From contig CALLJK010000032.1 of NCBI GenBank assembly GCA_938091745.1, forward strand, positions 1 to 52,104: a DNA stretch of 52,104 bases. The letters run 5' to 3'. This DNA comes from Candidatus Bipolaricaulota bacterium (GTDB lineage Bacteria > Bipolaricaulota > Bipolaricaulia > RBG-16-55-9 > DRXL01). Both the position numbers and the translations under genes were made by a program. Each line of letters begins with the position of its first letter. The stretch's first letter is position 1. Below are positions 30,955 to 39,787 of the stretch, piece by piece. The notes beneath the pieces were generated by a model. It saw nothing but the letters and a program-made list of their open reading frames with translations, was not told the origin of the DNA and made no database searches.

Positions 30955-33900
30955 GTGAGGACCATTGCATGGTTGGATGAGGTGGGGAGGTCTGATGTGG
31001 GCTTAGTTGGGGGCAAGGGGGCATCGCTGGGGGAGATGCGCAAGGCCCTGCGGGGCATCCCCGTGCCCGATGGCTTCGTCGTCACTGCCGAGGCGTTCCG
31101 CGCGTTCTTAGAGCGCACCGGCTTAGATACTCGCATCCGCGCGCTCGTCAGCGAGCTCGATACGCATAACGTCCAGATGCTCGCAGACTACGGGCAAAAA
31201 ATCAGAAATCTCATCATTGAGACCCCACTGCCGTCTGATCTTGAGGACGAGATCCGGCGTGCCTATCACAAGCTCATTGAGAAGACCGGCAGCACCGACG
31301 TGGCCGTGCGCTCCTCCGCCACGATAGAAGACTCTGCAGAGCACTCGTTTGCCGGCCAGCACGATACGTTCTTGAACATCAAGACCGAAGAGATGCTGTT
31401 AGACCGGGTGCGCCGGTGCTTCGCCAGTCTCTTCACGGATCGCGCGATCTCGTATCGGCGCGACCGCGGCTTCACTAACGGCGACGTCGATATCGCCGTG
31501 GTCGTCCAGCAGATGGTGCGCTCGGACTTAGCTGCTTCCGGCGTGCTCTTTACAATTGACCCTGAATCGGGCGCGGAGAACGTCATCTATGTGACGTCGT
31601 CCTATGGGTTTGGCGAACTCGTCGTGCAGGGGCGAGTCAACCCCGATCAGTTCTACGTCTTCAAGCCGGGGCTGAGAGAAAATTATAAAGCGTTAATCGA
31701 GAGGCGTCTCGGCAGCAAGCAGAAGAAGCTCGTCTGCGCCAACGGGGCGCTGCGCGAAGAGAGCGTCAGCCTTGAGGAGCAACAGCGTTTCTCCATCAGC
31801 GACGACGAGGTGTTACAGTTAGCGCGCTGGGCATTACAGATCGAAGAGCATTACGGACGCCCGATGGACGTCGAGTGGGCCAAGGACGGAGTGACGCAAA
31901 AGCTCTTTATTGTGCAGGCGCGGCCGGAGACCGTACACGGAGCCAAGAGCGCAAGTAAGCTCGAGAGCTATGTGCTTGAGGAGACAGGGAAGCTCTTGGT
32001 GCGCGGTGAGCCGGTGGGCAGCAAGATCGGCCAAGGCAAAGCCCACGTCATTCGTGACGTCTCCGAGATCGGGCGCTTCCGCGCTGGCGAAGTCTTAGTG
32101 ACTGAAATGACCGATCCCGACTGGGAGCCGATCATGAAGATCGCCTCGGCGATTGTCACCGAGCGCGGGGGGAGGACCTGTTTCAGCGGCGACACGAAAA
32201 TCCTCACTCAAGAGGGGTTTAAGACCCTCGGCGAGGTCTACGAGGAAGTCTATCGAGGCAAGAGCTTGTACACACTAGCTCTCAATCCTCAGACCCTCCG
32301 GATAGAATGGAAGCCCATTCTCTCCGCAATGCGGCGTGAGGCTCCGGTGTGGCGCGTAGCCTTCTCTCAAAAGGGCTTAGGAGTACAGAACACCCTCGAC
32401 GTGACGCCAGATCATCGCATGGTCACCCTTGCAGATCGTTGCATCGTCGAGCGCCCGCTGGCAGAATTATTACAGCGGCAAGAGATGGCCCTGATGGCGG
32501 ATCGTATCCCGGGCCTGCATAATGCTTATGGAGATCCGACGCTTGCTTATCTGTGCGGCGCGCTCTTCACCGATGGTCATATAGCGCTCTCATCGCGTCG
32601 CGGGAGTGTGACTTTTACTCAAAAAGCAACTGTGGAGCGGCTCTCATTCATCGAGGCCGTGCGCGAGCACTTTGTTCAGGCCTTCGGTACCCCCCTCAGT
32701 TCAGGACGGCAAAAGTATCGTAGGGGGATCGTGCGCGAACGCCCCATCGCCGGCTGGGCCACCGATTATCGGTGCTATCGCAAGGCCCCCGCGGCGCAGC
32801 TCTCGCATATCTATAAGAATCTTGTGCCGTGGGTCTTGCACCTCGATGAGGAGTCGTTGTTTGCTTTTCTCGCCGGGGCTGTAGATGGGGACGGCACCTA
32901 TGGGTCCAACTGGGGGAGCGGGCGTGTGCATATCTATTGCGGTGATCCGCAGCTGGTGGAGGGCTTGATTATAGCGGCCTTGCGCTTAGGCATTCTCCCC
33001 AGCGTCAGCGTTCAGCGCGGTCGGTGCTATAACATACAGATAGTGGAACGGCTCAAGGAGCTGCTTGCGCGCACGAAGCGCGTTCGGGGTCCTGTGGGCG
33101 AGAAACGATTAGGAACACGCCTCTTGGCCGCACGGCAAATCCTTGGGGATATCGCTTATCAAGTCAATGACAAGGGGTATCTGCTCACATATGTGCAGCA
33201 GAACCGCTTGATTGACGCACGCAAGGTCCGCGAGCGGGTGCTGCCGCGAGCACCGCACGCAGCCCAAGAAGAGCTCCAGCGTATCCTAGAGGGCGACTTC
33301 CGCATGTGGCGTGCGCGTAAGATAGCGGAGCTGCCTGCTCAACCCGTGTATAACATCGAGGTTCAAGATCATCATACGTATGTGGTCTTTACGCGAAACT
33401 ATACACCGGTCATCGTGTGGAACTGTCACGCCGCGATCATCTCGCGCGAATTGGGGATCCCCTGCGTCATCGGCGCTGAGGGCGCAACGCACAAGATTCA
33501 GACCGGCCAAGAAGTTACTGTAGACTGCTCCCAGGGCGAGGGGCGCGTCTTCGCTGGACGATTAAAGTTCCGAGTAGATCGCATAGATGTCGCGCAACTC
33601 CCCAGAACGCGCACAAAAATTATGATGAACGTGGGCATCCCAGAGACAGCGTTTGCGCAGGCGCGCATCCCCAACGACGGTGTGGGACTCGCTCGCGAAG
33701 AGTTTATCATTAGTTCTCATATTGGGATTCATCCCAAGGCGCTCTTAGAATATGATGCTCTTAAAGCTCGCGCCGCTCACGATCCCCAGATCGCTCAGAT
33801 CATTAAAGAGATAGACGAGCGCACCGTGGGCTACGCTGACAAAGCTCAGTTCTTTGTGGACAAGCTCGCGTCGGGGGTCGCCAAGATTGCTGCAGCCTTC

Positions 33901-34605
33901 TGGCCCAATGACGTGATTGTCCGACTCTCGGACTTTAAGTCGAACGAGTACGCGAGTTTGATTGGCGGCGCACTCTACGAGCCCAATGAGTCAAACCCGA
34001 TGATCGGCTGGCGCGGCGCGGCGCGCTATTATGATCCCAAATACAAAGACGCATTTGGGCTGGAGTGCCAAGCGCTGAAGAAAGCCCGCGATGAGATGGG
34101 CTTAAAGAATATCAAAGTGATGATCCCGTTCTGTCGCACTCCAGAAGAAGGGCGCAAAGTCATCGAGACGATGGCGGAGTTTGGGCTGCGCCAGGGCGAG
34201 AACGATCTAGAAGTCTACGTGATGTGCGAGATACCTAGCAACGTCATCTTAGCTGAAGAGTTTGCGGAGATCTTCGACGGCTTCTCCATCGGGAGCAACG
34301 ACTTAACTCAATTGACGCTGGGCTTGGATCGCGACTCGGAGCTTGTGGCGCACATTTATGATGAGCGCAACGAAGCCGTGAAGCGCTTAGTCAAGCACGT
34401 CATTGACGTGGCGCGTCGCAAAGGGCGCAAGATTGGGATCTGCGGTCAGGCGCCGTCAGACTTCCCAGAGTTCGCGGAGTTCTTAGTCGAATGCGGGATT
34501 GACAGCATCTCGCTTAACCCAGATACGGTGATCAAGACGCGTCTTTTAGTTGCGGAAAAAGAGAAGGAGCTAGCGCGAGGAGGACTTGCCATCACAGTAA
34601 AATAA
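30955..34605 (+). CDS. ppsA: Phosphoenolpyruvate synthase containing an intein
   Basis: A precursor of 1216 residues, about 801 after removal of the 415-residue intein, the usual PpsA length. GTG 30955 is chosen because AAGGAGG lies 6 nt upstream. LDEVGRSDVGLVGGKGASLGEM opens the ATP-grasp part. The phospho-histidine segment GGRT/CHAAIISRELGIPCV is split by the intein exactly before the Cys next to the catalytic His. The C-terminal barrel shows FSIGSNDLTQLTLGLDRDS and the catalytic Cys in ICGQAPSDFPEFA. It makes PEP from pyruvate and ATP (giving AMP and Pi), the entry to gluconeogenesis from acetyl-CoA via pyruvate synthase. Three operators in its promoter region point to control by the divergent HTH-GalU protein. 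Confidence 0.95.
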   Translation: MRTIAWLDEVGRSDVGLVGGKGASLGEMRKALRGIPVPDGFVVTAEAFRAFLERTGLDTRIRALVSELDTHNVQMLADYGQKIRNLIIETPLPSDLEDEIRRAYHKLIEKTGSTDVAVRSSATIEDSAEHSFAGQHDTFLNIKTEEMLLDRVRRCFASLFTDRAISYRRDRGFTNGDVDIAVVVQQMVRSDLAASGVLFTIDPESGAENVIYVTSSYGFGELVVQGRVNPDQFYVFKPGLRENYKALIERRLGSKQKKLVCANGALREESVSLEEQQRFSISDDEVLQLARWALQIEEHYGRPMDVEWAKDGVTQKLFIVQARPETVHGAKSASKLESYVLEETGKLLVRGEPVGSKIGQGKAHVIRDVSEIGRFRAGEVLVTEMTDPDWEPIMKIASAIVTERGGRTCFSGDTKILTQEGFKTLGEVYEEVYRGKSLYTLALNPQTLRIEWKPILSAMRREAPVWRVAFSQKGLGVQNTLDVTPDHRMVTLADRCIVERPLAELLQRQEMALMADRIPGLHNAYGDPTLAYLCGALFTDGHIALSSRRGSVTFTQKATVERLSFIEAVREHFVQAFGTPLSSGRQKYRRGIVRERPIAGWATDYRCYRKAPAAQLSHIYKNLVPWVLHLDEESLFAFLAGAVDGDGTYGSNWGSGRVHIYCGDPQLVEGLIIAALRLGILPSVSVQRGRCYNIQIVERLKELLARTKRVRGPVGEKRLGTRLLAARQILGDIAYQVNDKGYLLTYVQQNRLIDARKVRERVLPRAPHAAQEELQRILEGDFRMWRARKIAELPAQPVYNIEVQDHHTYVVFTRNYTPVIVWNCHAAIISRELGIPCVIGAEGATHKIQTGQEVTVDCSQGEGRVFAGRLKFRVDRIDVAQLPRTRTKIMMNVGIPETAFAQARIPNDGVGLAREEFIISSHIGIHPKALLEYDALKARAAHDPQIAQIIKEIDERTVGYADKAQFFVDKLASGVAKIAAAFWPNDVIVRLSDFKSNEYASLIGGALYEPNESNPMIGWRGAARYYDPKYKDAFGLECQALKKARDEMGLKNIKVMIPFCRTPEEGRKVIETMAEFGLRQGENDLEVYVMCEIPSNVILAEEFAEIFDGFSIGSNDLTQLTLGLDRDSELVAHIYDERNEAVKRLVKHVIDVARRKGRKIGICGQAPSDFPEFAEFLVECGIDSISLNPDTVIKTRLLVAEKEKELARGGLAITVK
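32179..33423 (+). mobile_element. Intein with LAGLIDADG homing endonuclease in PpsA
   Basis: 415 residues (409-823 of the precursor). Block A is CFSGDTKILTQEGFKTLGEV with Cys1. Block B is DVTPDHRMVT (TxxH). The homing endonuclease blocks are LCGALFTDGHI (533 on) and LAGAVDGDGTYG (639-650). Block F is YNIEVQDHHTYVV and block G ends PVIVWN, followed by Cys as the +1 extein residue. All splicing residues are in place except that the penultimate residue is Trp instead of the usual His. Both endonuclease acidic residues are kept, so homing activity is possible. The site abuts the catalytic histidine of PpsA, so the enzyme is inactive until splicing. Confidence 0.93.
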
Positions 34606-35013
34606 ACAACAGAAGAATATTGGTCATCCCTATCCCCTTAGCTTACTTCATAAACTGCACTGTGAGGACCGATGTCGTGAAACAGCACTTCGTTGCCGTA
34701 TGGGATGCTTCATCAACGCAGCTCGCGCAGAGACTTGATACGGCGTGTGCGACCTTGCTGATGCTCGTGCCTGCCTTGGGCAACAATCTGCTGAAGCTGC
34801 ACTTCTGTAGAGCAATGCAGTTGCGTCTATGGTTGCCAATCACTTCCCCCACAAGCTCACACCAATATCAATGCCAATGATAATACTGTTTTTCCTGTGC
34901 CGAGCACCAGTGCAAACCAAGTCACTACGAGTATCCTGGGCATCATCTGCTCACTCCCGCCGGTTACCAGTAGTGCTAAAAGCTCTGACTACTTTTTGAA
35001 ACACATAAAATTA
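34606..35013. other. 408-nt intergenic region without a supported gene
   Basis: Short open frames exist on both strands, but none has a ribosome site or family motifs. On the minus strand a signal-like start (MMPRILVVTWFALVLG, near 34945) runs into a stop after about 29 codons, which may be a decayed exported protein. GTGAGCTTGTGGGGGA near 34848-34863 repeats the 3' end of the phosphohexomutase gene at about 35802-35817. I see no terminator or tRNA. Confidence 0.4.
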
Positions 35014-35781
35014 TCACTCTTCGGCCAGTAAAAACTGGCGTGACTGCCATAGCTTGAGTAGTTCTAATAGCTGAATATCAGTGATCACTGCCGCAATGCT
35101 AGGCACCGGTGCCCGACGAATCCATAAGTCTAGAGCCCTTAAGATTTCAAGGTCATCGAGAAAGCCGTTGTTGTTGGTATCTAGCGCTCGCGCGATGTCC
35201 AGCGTCTCTTCTACGAAAGGCCCGGTCTCCTCCAGGATGACGGCTTCGCGCGGAATCTCCAGCTTGGCCAGTTCTCGCTCAACCAAAGCAATCGTCTCGG
35301 CATCCATCTTCACTAGCCCTATCTTGAGACGGTTGCTCAAATCATCGATGTCGCTCATAGTCACGTCGGGCATGGTATGCAAGACCCCTATGCGATCAAA
35401 CCACTCCTTCAGTTGCAGAAAGCTATAGTCTGCCTGAAGCACGCGGATCTCGCGCGGGGGCAGGAGATCTGGATAGATAGGGGTGAAGACGGTCATGATG
35501 GCCCGCATCGCTGCGTCTTTGTGTGAGGCGTCGAGCAAGTATATGGAGAGCACCCCCGTATAGTGATGACCCTGAAACTCGAAGAACATGCCGCCGAAGG
35601 CTGGAACCTGCCGCGCTACACGAAGGAGGAGATCATCATAAGTCTCGAGGGCTGAGTTGGCTTGCGGTTGCAGTATGGGTTTCTGTTCCCCTGCTTCCAA
35701 GCTCATCTTTGTGACCGCACACCCGACGGCCGCAAGCGCAGTTACGAGCAAGAGTCCCAAGTTAGTACACTTCTTCAGCAT
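35014..35781 (-). CDS. Lipoprotein with a C-terminal EF-hand-like loop
   Basis: A 255-residue protein. MLKKCTNLGLLLVTALAAVGC is a lipoprotein signal with Cys at the lipobox, so it should be membrane-anchored outside the cytoplasm. The middle has no recognised domain. Near the C-terminus, DTNNNGFLDDLEILRALDLW is a canonical EF-hand or dockerin-type calcium loop (D1, N3, N5, D9, E12 spacing). ATG 35781 lies 5 nt after the phosphohexomutase stop, whose last codons contain a G-rich ribosome-like site, so the two are cotranscribed. The function is unknown. Confidence 0.7.
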   Translation of the reverse strand: MLKKCTNLGLLLVTALAAVGCAVTKMSLEAGEQKPILQPQANSALETYDDLLLRVARQVPAFGGMFFEFQGHHYTGVLSIYLLDASHKDAAMRAIMTVFTPIYPDLLPPREIRVLQADYSFLQLKEWFDRIGVLHTMPDVTMSDIDDLSNRLKIGLVKMDAETIALVERELAKLEIPREAVILEETGPFVEETLDIARALDTNNNGFLDDLEILRALDLWIRRAPVPSIAAVITDIQLLELLKLWQSRQFLLAEE

Positions 35782-35786
35782 CTCTA

Positions 35787-37265
35787 TTACACCCCCCTCC
35801 CCCACAAGCTCACGTTGCCCTTGGCGAAGCGCTCTGCTTCATCTAAGACCTCGCGCACCTTGTCGAGCGAGTCCAGCTCGCAGTAGAGCCTTAATAACGG
35901 CTCTGTCCCGCTGGCACGCAACAGCAACCACCCGTGCGGGAAGCGCAGCTTCACCCCGTCGAGCATCTCTGTCTTTATGACTTCCAAGCCCGCGATTTGT
36001 TTTGGTGGCCGACGCTTCACCCGCTCGACAATCTCTAGTCTGCTCTCTAAGTGTAAATCACGTCGGTCATACCAATGTGGGCCGACTTCAGCTAACAGAT
36101 CTTCGACGATCTCACTCACGGGCTTTTTCGACTGCGCCACGATCTCGCAGAGTAACAGAGAATTGAGCACGCCATCTCGTTCGGGAATGTGATTCTTAAT
36201 CGCGATGCCCCCGGATTCTTCGCCCCCGATCAAGACGTCTTCGCGGACCATCTTCTCGCAGATATATTTGAACCCCACGGGGACTTCGTCCAGCTCTAAA
36301 TTATTTTTGACAGCGAGTGTGTCGATCATATCTGAGAGCGCAAACGACTTGACGACCTTCCCCCGCCAGCCCTTCTTCAGCAAATGCTTCAAAAGCAGGG
36401 CAAAACAGCGATGGGAGTCTATCACGTGTCCGCGCTCGTCCATCGCCGCGACTCTATCGCCGTCGCCATCGGTGACGACCCCAAGCAAGCGCTTGGCACT
36501 CTTCGATCTCTTGAGCCGTTCGCTCGCGAGCACTGCCCGCAGCGGGCTTAAATTCTTCTCGATGGGCTCAGGGTTCTTCCCGCCAAAGCGCGGATTGTCC
36601 CCGTGGCGCACCGTGAGAAATTCTACCCCTAGCTCTTTAAGAATCTCGGCGACGTACCCCCGTGCGGCCCCATACATCGCGTCAATCACGACACAGAGAT
36701 CGCTCTGCTGCAGCAACTCTGCGTCAATAAGTTGACGAATTCTGGCAAGATAGGGGCTTTTGAAGTCTGCAAAATTGAGCTCGCTCTGTGGGGTCTTGGG
36801 CGTCGGCACTTCGTGGGGGACGAGAGACTCGATGAGCTGGGTGACGCTGGGTGGGGCGGAACTCGCGTACTCTATCTTTATTTTGACGCCGTTGTATTCG
36901 GGCGGGTTGTGGCTTGCCGTCACCATCACGCCGAGGGCAGCCTGATGATGAGAGACAGCATACGAGAGCGTCGGGGTGGGCACAGGCTCGTGCGCGATCC
37001 AGACGGGGATTTCTGAATCTTGCAAGATGCGCCCAATGTGCACAGCAAACTCTTTGGACAGAAAGCGCGTATCGTAGCCGATGACGACGCCGCGCTCGGG
37101 AGGACGATACGCCACGCCCCATTTTTTGTAGACTTCCAAAGCGCGCCGCTGCGGGCTTTTCAGATACTCAGCAATCGCACAAGCGACGCGGCCGACATTG
37201 GCAAACGTAAAATCGCGCGCGATCACGCCGCGCCAACCATCGGTGCCGAAGCGAATCTCGCTCAT
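35787..37265 (-). CDS. Phosphoglucomutase/phosphomannomutase
   Basis: A 492-residue alpha-D-phosphohexomutase. RFGTDGWRGVIARDFT opens domain 1, VTASHNPPEYNG holds the phospho-serine, DGDGDRVAAMDERG the Mg site, GGEESGGIAI the sugar-binding loop and RASGTEPLLRLYCE the phosphate-binding loop. It moves phosphate between C6 and C1 of glucose or mannose (or GlcN). The specificity cannot be told. Together with the GalU-like and cupin isomerase genes this gives a sugar-phosphate theme. ATG 37265 overlaps the preceding stop by 4 nt. Confidence 0.94.
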   Translation of the reverse strand: MSEIRFGTDGWRGVIARDFTFANVGRVACAIAEYLKSPQRRALEVYKKWGVAYRPPERGVVIGYDTRFLSKEFAVHIGRILQDSEIPVWIAHEPVPTPTLSYAVSHHQAALGVMVTASHNPPEYNGVKIKIEYASSAPPSVTQLIESLVPHEVPTPKTPQSELNFADFKSPYLARIRQLIDAELLQQSDLCVVIDAMYGAARGYVAEILKELGVEFLTVRHGDNPRFGGKNPEPIEKNLSPLRAVLASERLKRSKSAKRLLGVVTDGDGDRVAAMDERGHVIDSHRCFALLLKHLLKKGWRGKVVKSFALSDMIDTLAVKNNLELDEVPVGFKYICEKMVREDVLIGGEESGGIAIKNHIPERDGVLNSLLLCEIVAQSKKPVSEIVEDLLAEVGPHWYDRRDLHLESRLEIVERVKRRPPKQIAGLEVIKTEMLDGVKLRFPHGWLLLRASGTEPLLRLYCELDSLDKVREVLDEAERFAKGNVSLWGRGV

Positions 37266-37543
37266 ACGAGAGAGTCTTTCTGTTCGGGCTTCTTCTGCTG
37301 GGCCAGAATCTGCCCGTTGGGCCCTATGACACGTTCGACGTGCGGCGGCAGCTTGATCTCCATCGTCTCAAAGACTTCAATGATGAGATCGCGCGGCAGC
37401 CCCAGCTCCATCCACAGGGCTTCGAGCGTCACCACGCCGTTGACGACGGGAACCTCGGCGAGCGTTTTTTCTATCGCCCGCGCGTAGTTCTGCATCGCGT
37501 TCGGCAGATACGGCCCATCAGGTTGCGTCAGAAATTCCTCCAT
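37262..37543 (-). CDS. Small conserved-looking protein of unknown function
   Basis: A 93-residue protein, probably helical with a winged-helix-like middle (KTLAEVPVVNGVVTLEALWMELGLPRDLIIEVFE). The C-terminus is Lys/Gln-rich. I recognise no family. It lies 4 nt after the DUF4139 gene and overlaps the phosphohexomutase start (ATGA), so translation of the three is linked. The location suggests a helper of the mutase or of surface polysaccharide synthesis, but this is not shown by the sequence. Confidence 0.65.
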   Translation of the reverse strand: MEEFLTQPDGPYLPNAMQNYARAIEKTLAEVPVVNGVVTLEALWMELGLPRDLIIEVFETMEIKLPPHVERVIGPNGQILAQQKKPEQKDSLV

Positions 37544-37547
37544 AGCA

Positions 37548-38900
37548 TTAGTACTTCCACTCGACAGTATACGTGGCTTTCGCGGCGTCGTGCGCCTTCA
37601 CGGGAACTGTGAAGAGCACCGTACTTGCGTCAAGCTTTTCGTAGCTCGGCTCGCTCGATACGATCTTCCATACGCCCTGAAGGCGCTCTTTCACTTCGAT
37701 CACGACGTTAGAATCTTTCTGATTGCGCAGCGTGATTTCATACGTGTCGCGATAGAGTTCGCGGCCTAGCTCGTCGCGCCCAATGATTTGTCTGTCTTTG
37801 AGAACTCTTTCGGCTTTCAGATCAAAAGCCATCCCCGGCACGAGCGCGACTTTTTCGCCTATGGGCGTATGGCCCACAGAATCTTCACCGATCAATTGTA
37901 TTGTGTCTTTGGTTTCTTTGTAGAGCCGGACGACGCCGGCAGGCAGAGGTAAGCCAAGCCCATCGGCTTTCTCGTTCTTAAAGCGAATCTCAACGCGCAC
38001 CTGGGGCGCGAGTGCTGCCTCGTAGACATAGTGCTTCGAGACCGTGACCGCATCGGCTTTCAAGAAAGAGAGCTGAAGGGTCTGTTTATCTTTGAGCGTC
38101 GTCCGATAGGGAAGGCGATACTCGTGATATTCGAATGCGGGTTTGGTCTCGATCTCTTTCTCTTGGGCGGCGAGGGGAACGGCTCGCGGCGCAGGCATTG
38201 GTGTGGGTGGCGTCACGCGGCGCAACTCCCCAGCGATGAGGGTCAGCTTGGCATTTGGGTAATCGCGCCCGCTCATGTTCTGCACCGTTGCCCAGCTTGC
38301 GAGCTTCATTTGATTTTCAGCTTCGTTGAGGATCGCTGTGTAATACGCTGACCAGCTCAGCCCGCTGACAAGATAACTCAAGCGCCCCGGGATTTCGCGA
38401 GAAACAGCGCTCTGGATGCGCCAGCGCAGCGCTGGGGCTGTGCGATAATCTGCAAGCTGAGCTAACGAGACTTCACTGAAGTCTTTGAGAATCTGAATCC
38501 GCCCGGTCACTTCTTGTAAGACAATCCCGTCTTCAACGCTGAGCAGTGTGCCACGGTATGTTTTAGGCATCAAGCCACGGGCCACCGTTACTTCGACTTC
38601 TTGACCCACAGCGTTCTGCAGGAGCTGCCAGCCGGTCAGGTCTTGCGCAGGCAAGAACTCCTGCTCGACGATCTGGATATCGTTGAGCGAGCGGAAGAGC
38701 ACAGAGTCGGGCAGAATGCTCTTGGGCAAGTCTTCGAGAAGGTAGTCGCGCTCCCCCTCAAGGACGCTGATAGCGCGCATCTCCTCGACGAGAGCCAAAT
38801 CGCTGTAGATCGTGACATTCGGGCCGAGGGGCTGCTGTGCCCCGCCCAGACCGCCCATAAGAAGAGCAATCAAGACACTGCCAATCGCGAGACGTTTCAT
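37548..38900 (-). CDS. DUF4139-type exported protein
   Basis: A 450-residue protein with a signal peptide (MKRLAIGSVLIALLMGGLGGAQQ). It has the layout of DUF4139 proteins: an N-terminal stretch (VTIYSDLALVEEMRAISVLEGERDYLLEDLPKSILPDS), then LSYLVSGLSWSAYYTAILNE and WATVQNMSGRDYPNAKLTLIAGE, and a C-terminal beta part (YEITLRNQKDSNVVIEVKERLQGVWKIVSS). Related proteins are called mucoidy-inhibitor-like; the biochemical role is unknown. AAGGAGG precedes ATG 38900 and a promoter lies at 38924-38953. It heads the operon that runs down to 35014. Confidence 0.8.
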   Translation of the reverse strand: MKRLAIGSVLIALLMGGLGGAQQPLGPNVTIYSDLALVEEMRAISVLEGERDYLLEDLPKSILPDSVLFRSLNDIQIVEQEFLPAQDLTGWQLLQNAVGQEVEVTVARGLMPKTYRGTLLSVEDGIVLQEVTGRIQILKDFSEVSLAQLADYRTAPALRWRIQSAVSREIPGRLSYLVSGLSWSAYYTAILNEAENQMKLASWATVQNMSGRDYPNAKLTLIAGELRRVTPPTPMPAPRAVPLAAQEKEIETKPAFEYHEYRLPYRTTLKDKQTLQLSFLKADAVTVSKHYVYEAALAPQVRVEIRFKNEKADGLGLPLPAGVVRLYKETKDTIQLIGEDSVGHTPIGEKVALVPGMAFDLKAERVLKDRQIIGRDELGRELYRDTYEITLRNQKDSNVVIEVKERLQGVWKIVSSEPSYEKLDASTVLFTVPVKAHDAAKATYTVEWKY

Positions 38901-38923
38901 ATAAGGGCCTCCTTGCTCTTTTA

Positions 38924-38953
38924 AGTTTAGCTGAAGATACGAGCGCTTGCCAA
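38924..38953 (-). promoter_or_regulatory. Promoter of the DUF4139 operon
   Basis: On the minus strand TTGGCA (38953-38948), an 18-nt spacer and TAAACT (38929-38924). AAGGAGG follows before ATG 38900. Confidence 0.6.
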
Positions 38954-38962
38954 GCTGGGGAC

Positions 38963-38991
38963 TTGACAGGCGGGATGGGGAGCGCTACAAT
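38963..38991 (+). promoter_or_regulatory. Promoter of tRNA-Cys and tRNA-Val
   Basis: A perfect TTGACA (38963-38968), a 17-nt spacer and TACAAT (38986-38991). Transcription would start about 6 nt before tRNA-Cys. Confidence 0.75.
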
Positions 38992-39003
38992 AGCTTTGCT
39001 TGT

Positions 39004-39078
39004 GGCGGCGTAGCCAAGTGGTAAGGCAAGGGTCTGCAAAACCCTAATGCACCGGTTCGATTCCGGTCGCCGCCTCCA
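39004..39078 (+). tRNA. tRNA-Cys (anticodon GCA)
   Basis: A 75-nt cloverleaf with encoded CCA: acceptor GGCGGCG/CGCCGCC, discriminator U73 (a cysteine identity base), anticodon stem AGGGT/ACCCT, loop CTGCAAA giving GCA, and T-arm ACCGG-TTCGATT-CCGGT. Confidence 0.96.
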
Positions 39079-39079
39079 C

Positions 39080-39154
39080 GGGTGGTTAGCTCAGCGGAAG
39101 AGCGTCTGCTTGACGTGCAGAAGGCCAGAGGTTCAAATCCTCTACCACCCACCA
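39080..39154 (+). tRNA. tRNA-Val (anticodon GAC)
   Basis: A 75-nt cloverleaf with encoded CCA: acceptor GGGTGGT/ACCACCC, A73, anticodon stem TCTGC/GCAGA, loop TTGACGT giving GAC, and T-arm AGAGG-TTCAAAT-CCTCT. It follows tRNA-Cys by 1 nt. Its 3' end overlaps the stop of the convergent kinase gene by 13 nt. Confidence 0.96.
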
Positions 39155-39750
39155 AAAAGATAGTTCTCAGTTAAAAGTTCAGAGTTGCGATTCTGAGTTC
39201 GCACTTCGAGAATTTGAGCTTCCCCTAAAGCTGTATCTACTGTGACGAACGAAATCTTCTCTGAGCGCGGGTCGCTCCAGCCGTCACTGAATTTCTCTTT
39301 CATCGCTTGATAGATCTCATAGCGCCCATCAGAATACCCGCGCTCGTGCAGCGATGCAGCACGACGCGCTTCCAAGCGCACTCGCACGATCTCTTCGGGA
39401 CACGTTACGAAGACAACCCATAGTGAAGCGTTCTCACGAAACTCTGCGAAGAATCTCTGACGTGTCTCATGGCGCAAGAACGTCCCGTCTAAGACGACAG
39501 AACGGTGCTTACGCAAAGCGCGATGCGCACGGACGATCATATACTCATAAACTTGGCGATAGTACTCGTCATCGTAAGAGCGATTCTGCCCGAAGAGCCG
39601 ATAGCCCACTCTGTCAGTGCTGAGATACTGTGCCCGCAGCTCGCGCGCGATCTGACGCGCAATAGTCGTCTTACCCACGCCCACCAGCCCGCAGACCATC
39701 ACCAGCCACGGCTCTGGCAATTCGCTCAGAAGATCGCGCCAGCAGATCAT
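39142..39750 (-). CDS. P-loop kinase-like ATPase (AAA_33 / zeta-toxin-like)
   Basis: A 202-residue protein. VMVCGLVGVGKTTIARQIARELRA is the Walker A region, YLSTDRVGYRLFG the acceptor Asp region, and VVLDGTFLRHETRQRFF a Walker B-like segment followed by a lid arginine pair (RVRLEARR). It is similar to small kinases that phosphorylate sugars, nucleosides or amino sugars; the substrate is unknown. The last ~15 residues (RTQNRNSELLTENYLFGGW) come from a low-complexity repeat and from the antisense of the tRNA-Val 3' end, which suggests the original C-terminus was replaced. TTGACA-N18-TTTACT lies upstream. Confidence 0.75.
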   Translation of the reverse strand: MICWRDLLSELPEPWLVMVCGLVGVGKTTIARQIARELRAQYLSTDRVGYRLFGQNRSYDDEYYRQVYEYMIVRAHRALRKHRSVVLDGTFLRHETRQRFFAEFRENASLWVVFVTCPEEIVRVRLEARRAASLHERGYSDGRYEIYQAMKEKFSDGWSDPRSEKISFVTVDTALGEAQILEVRTQNRNSELLTENYLFGGW

Positions 39751-39757
39751 AAGAGAG

Positions 39758-39787
39758 AGTAAAGCATCACCCCCGCGCCGTTGTCAA
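39758..39787 (-). promoter_or_regulatory. Promoter of the kinase-like gene
   Basis: On the minus strand TTGACA (39787-39782), an 18-nt spacer and TTTACT (39763-39758). Its -35 overlaps that of the divergent DUF167 promoter. Confidence 0.55.

Noticed and set aside
34620-34880. 86-residue open frame, and its antisense frames
   Set aside because: No ribosome site, no recognisable fold, unusual Cys/His content, and stops in all candidate signal-peptide frames.
34848-35818. 16-nt match between the intergenic region and the 3' end of the phosphohexomutase gene as a duplication scar
   Set aside because: Only about 16 bases with no extended homology on either side; too short to claim duplication.
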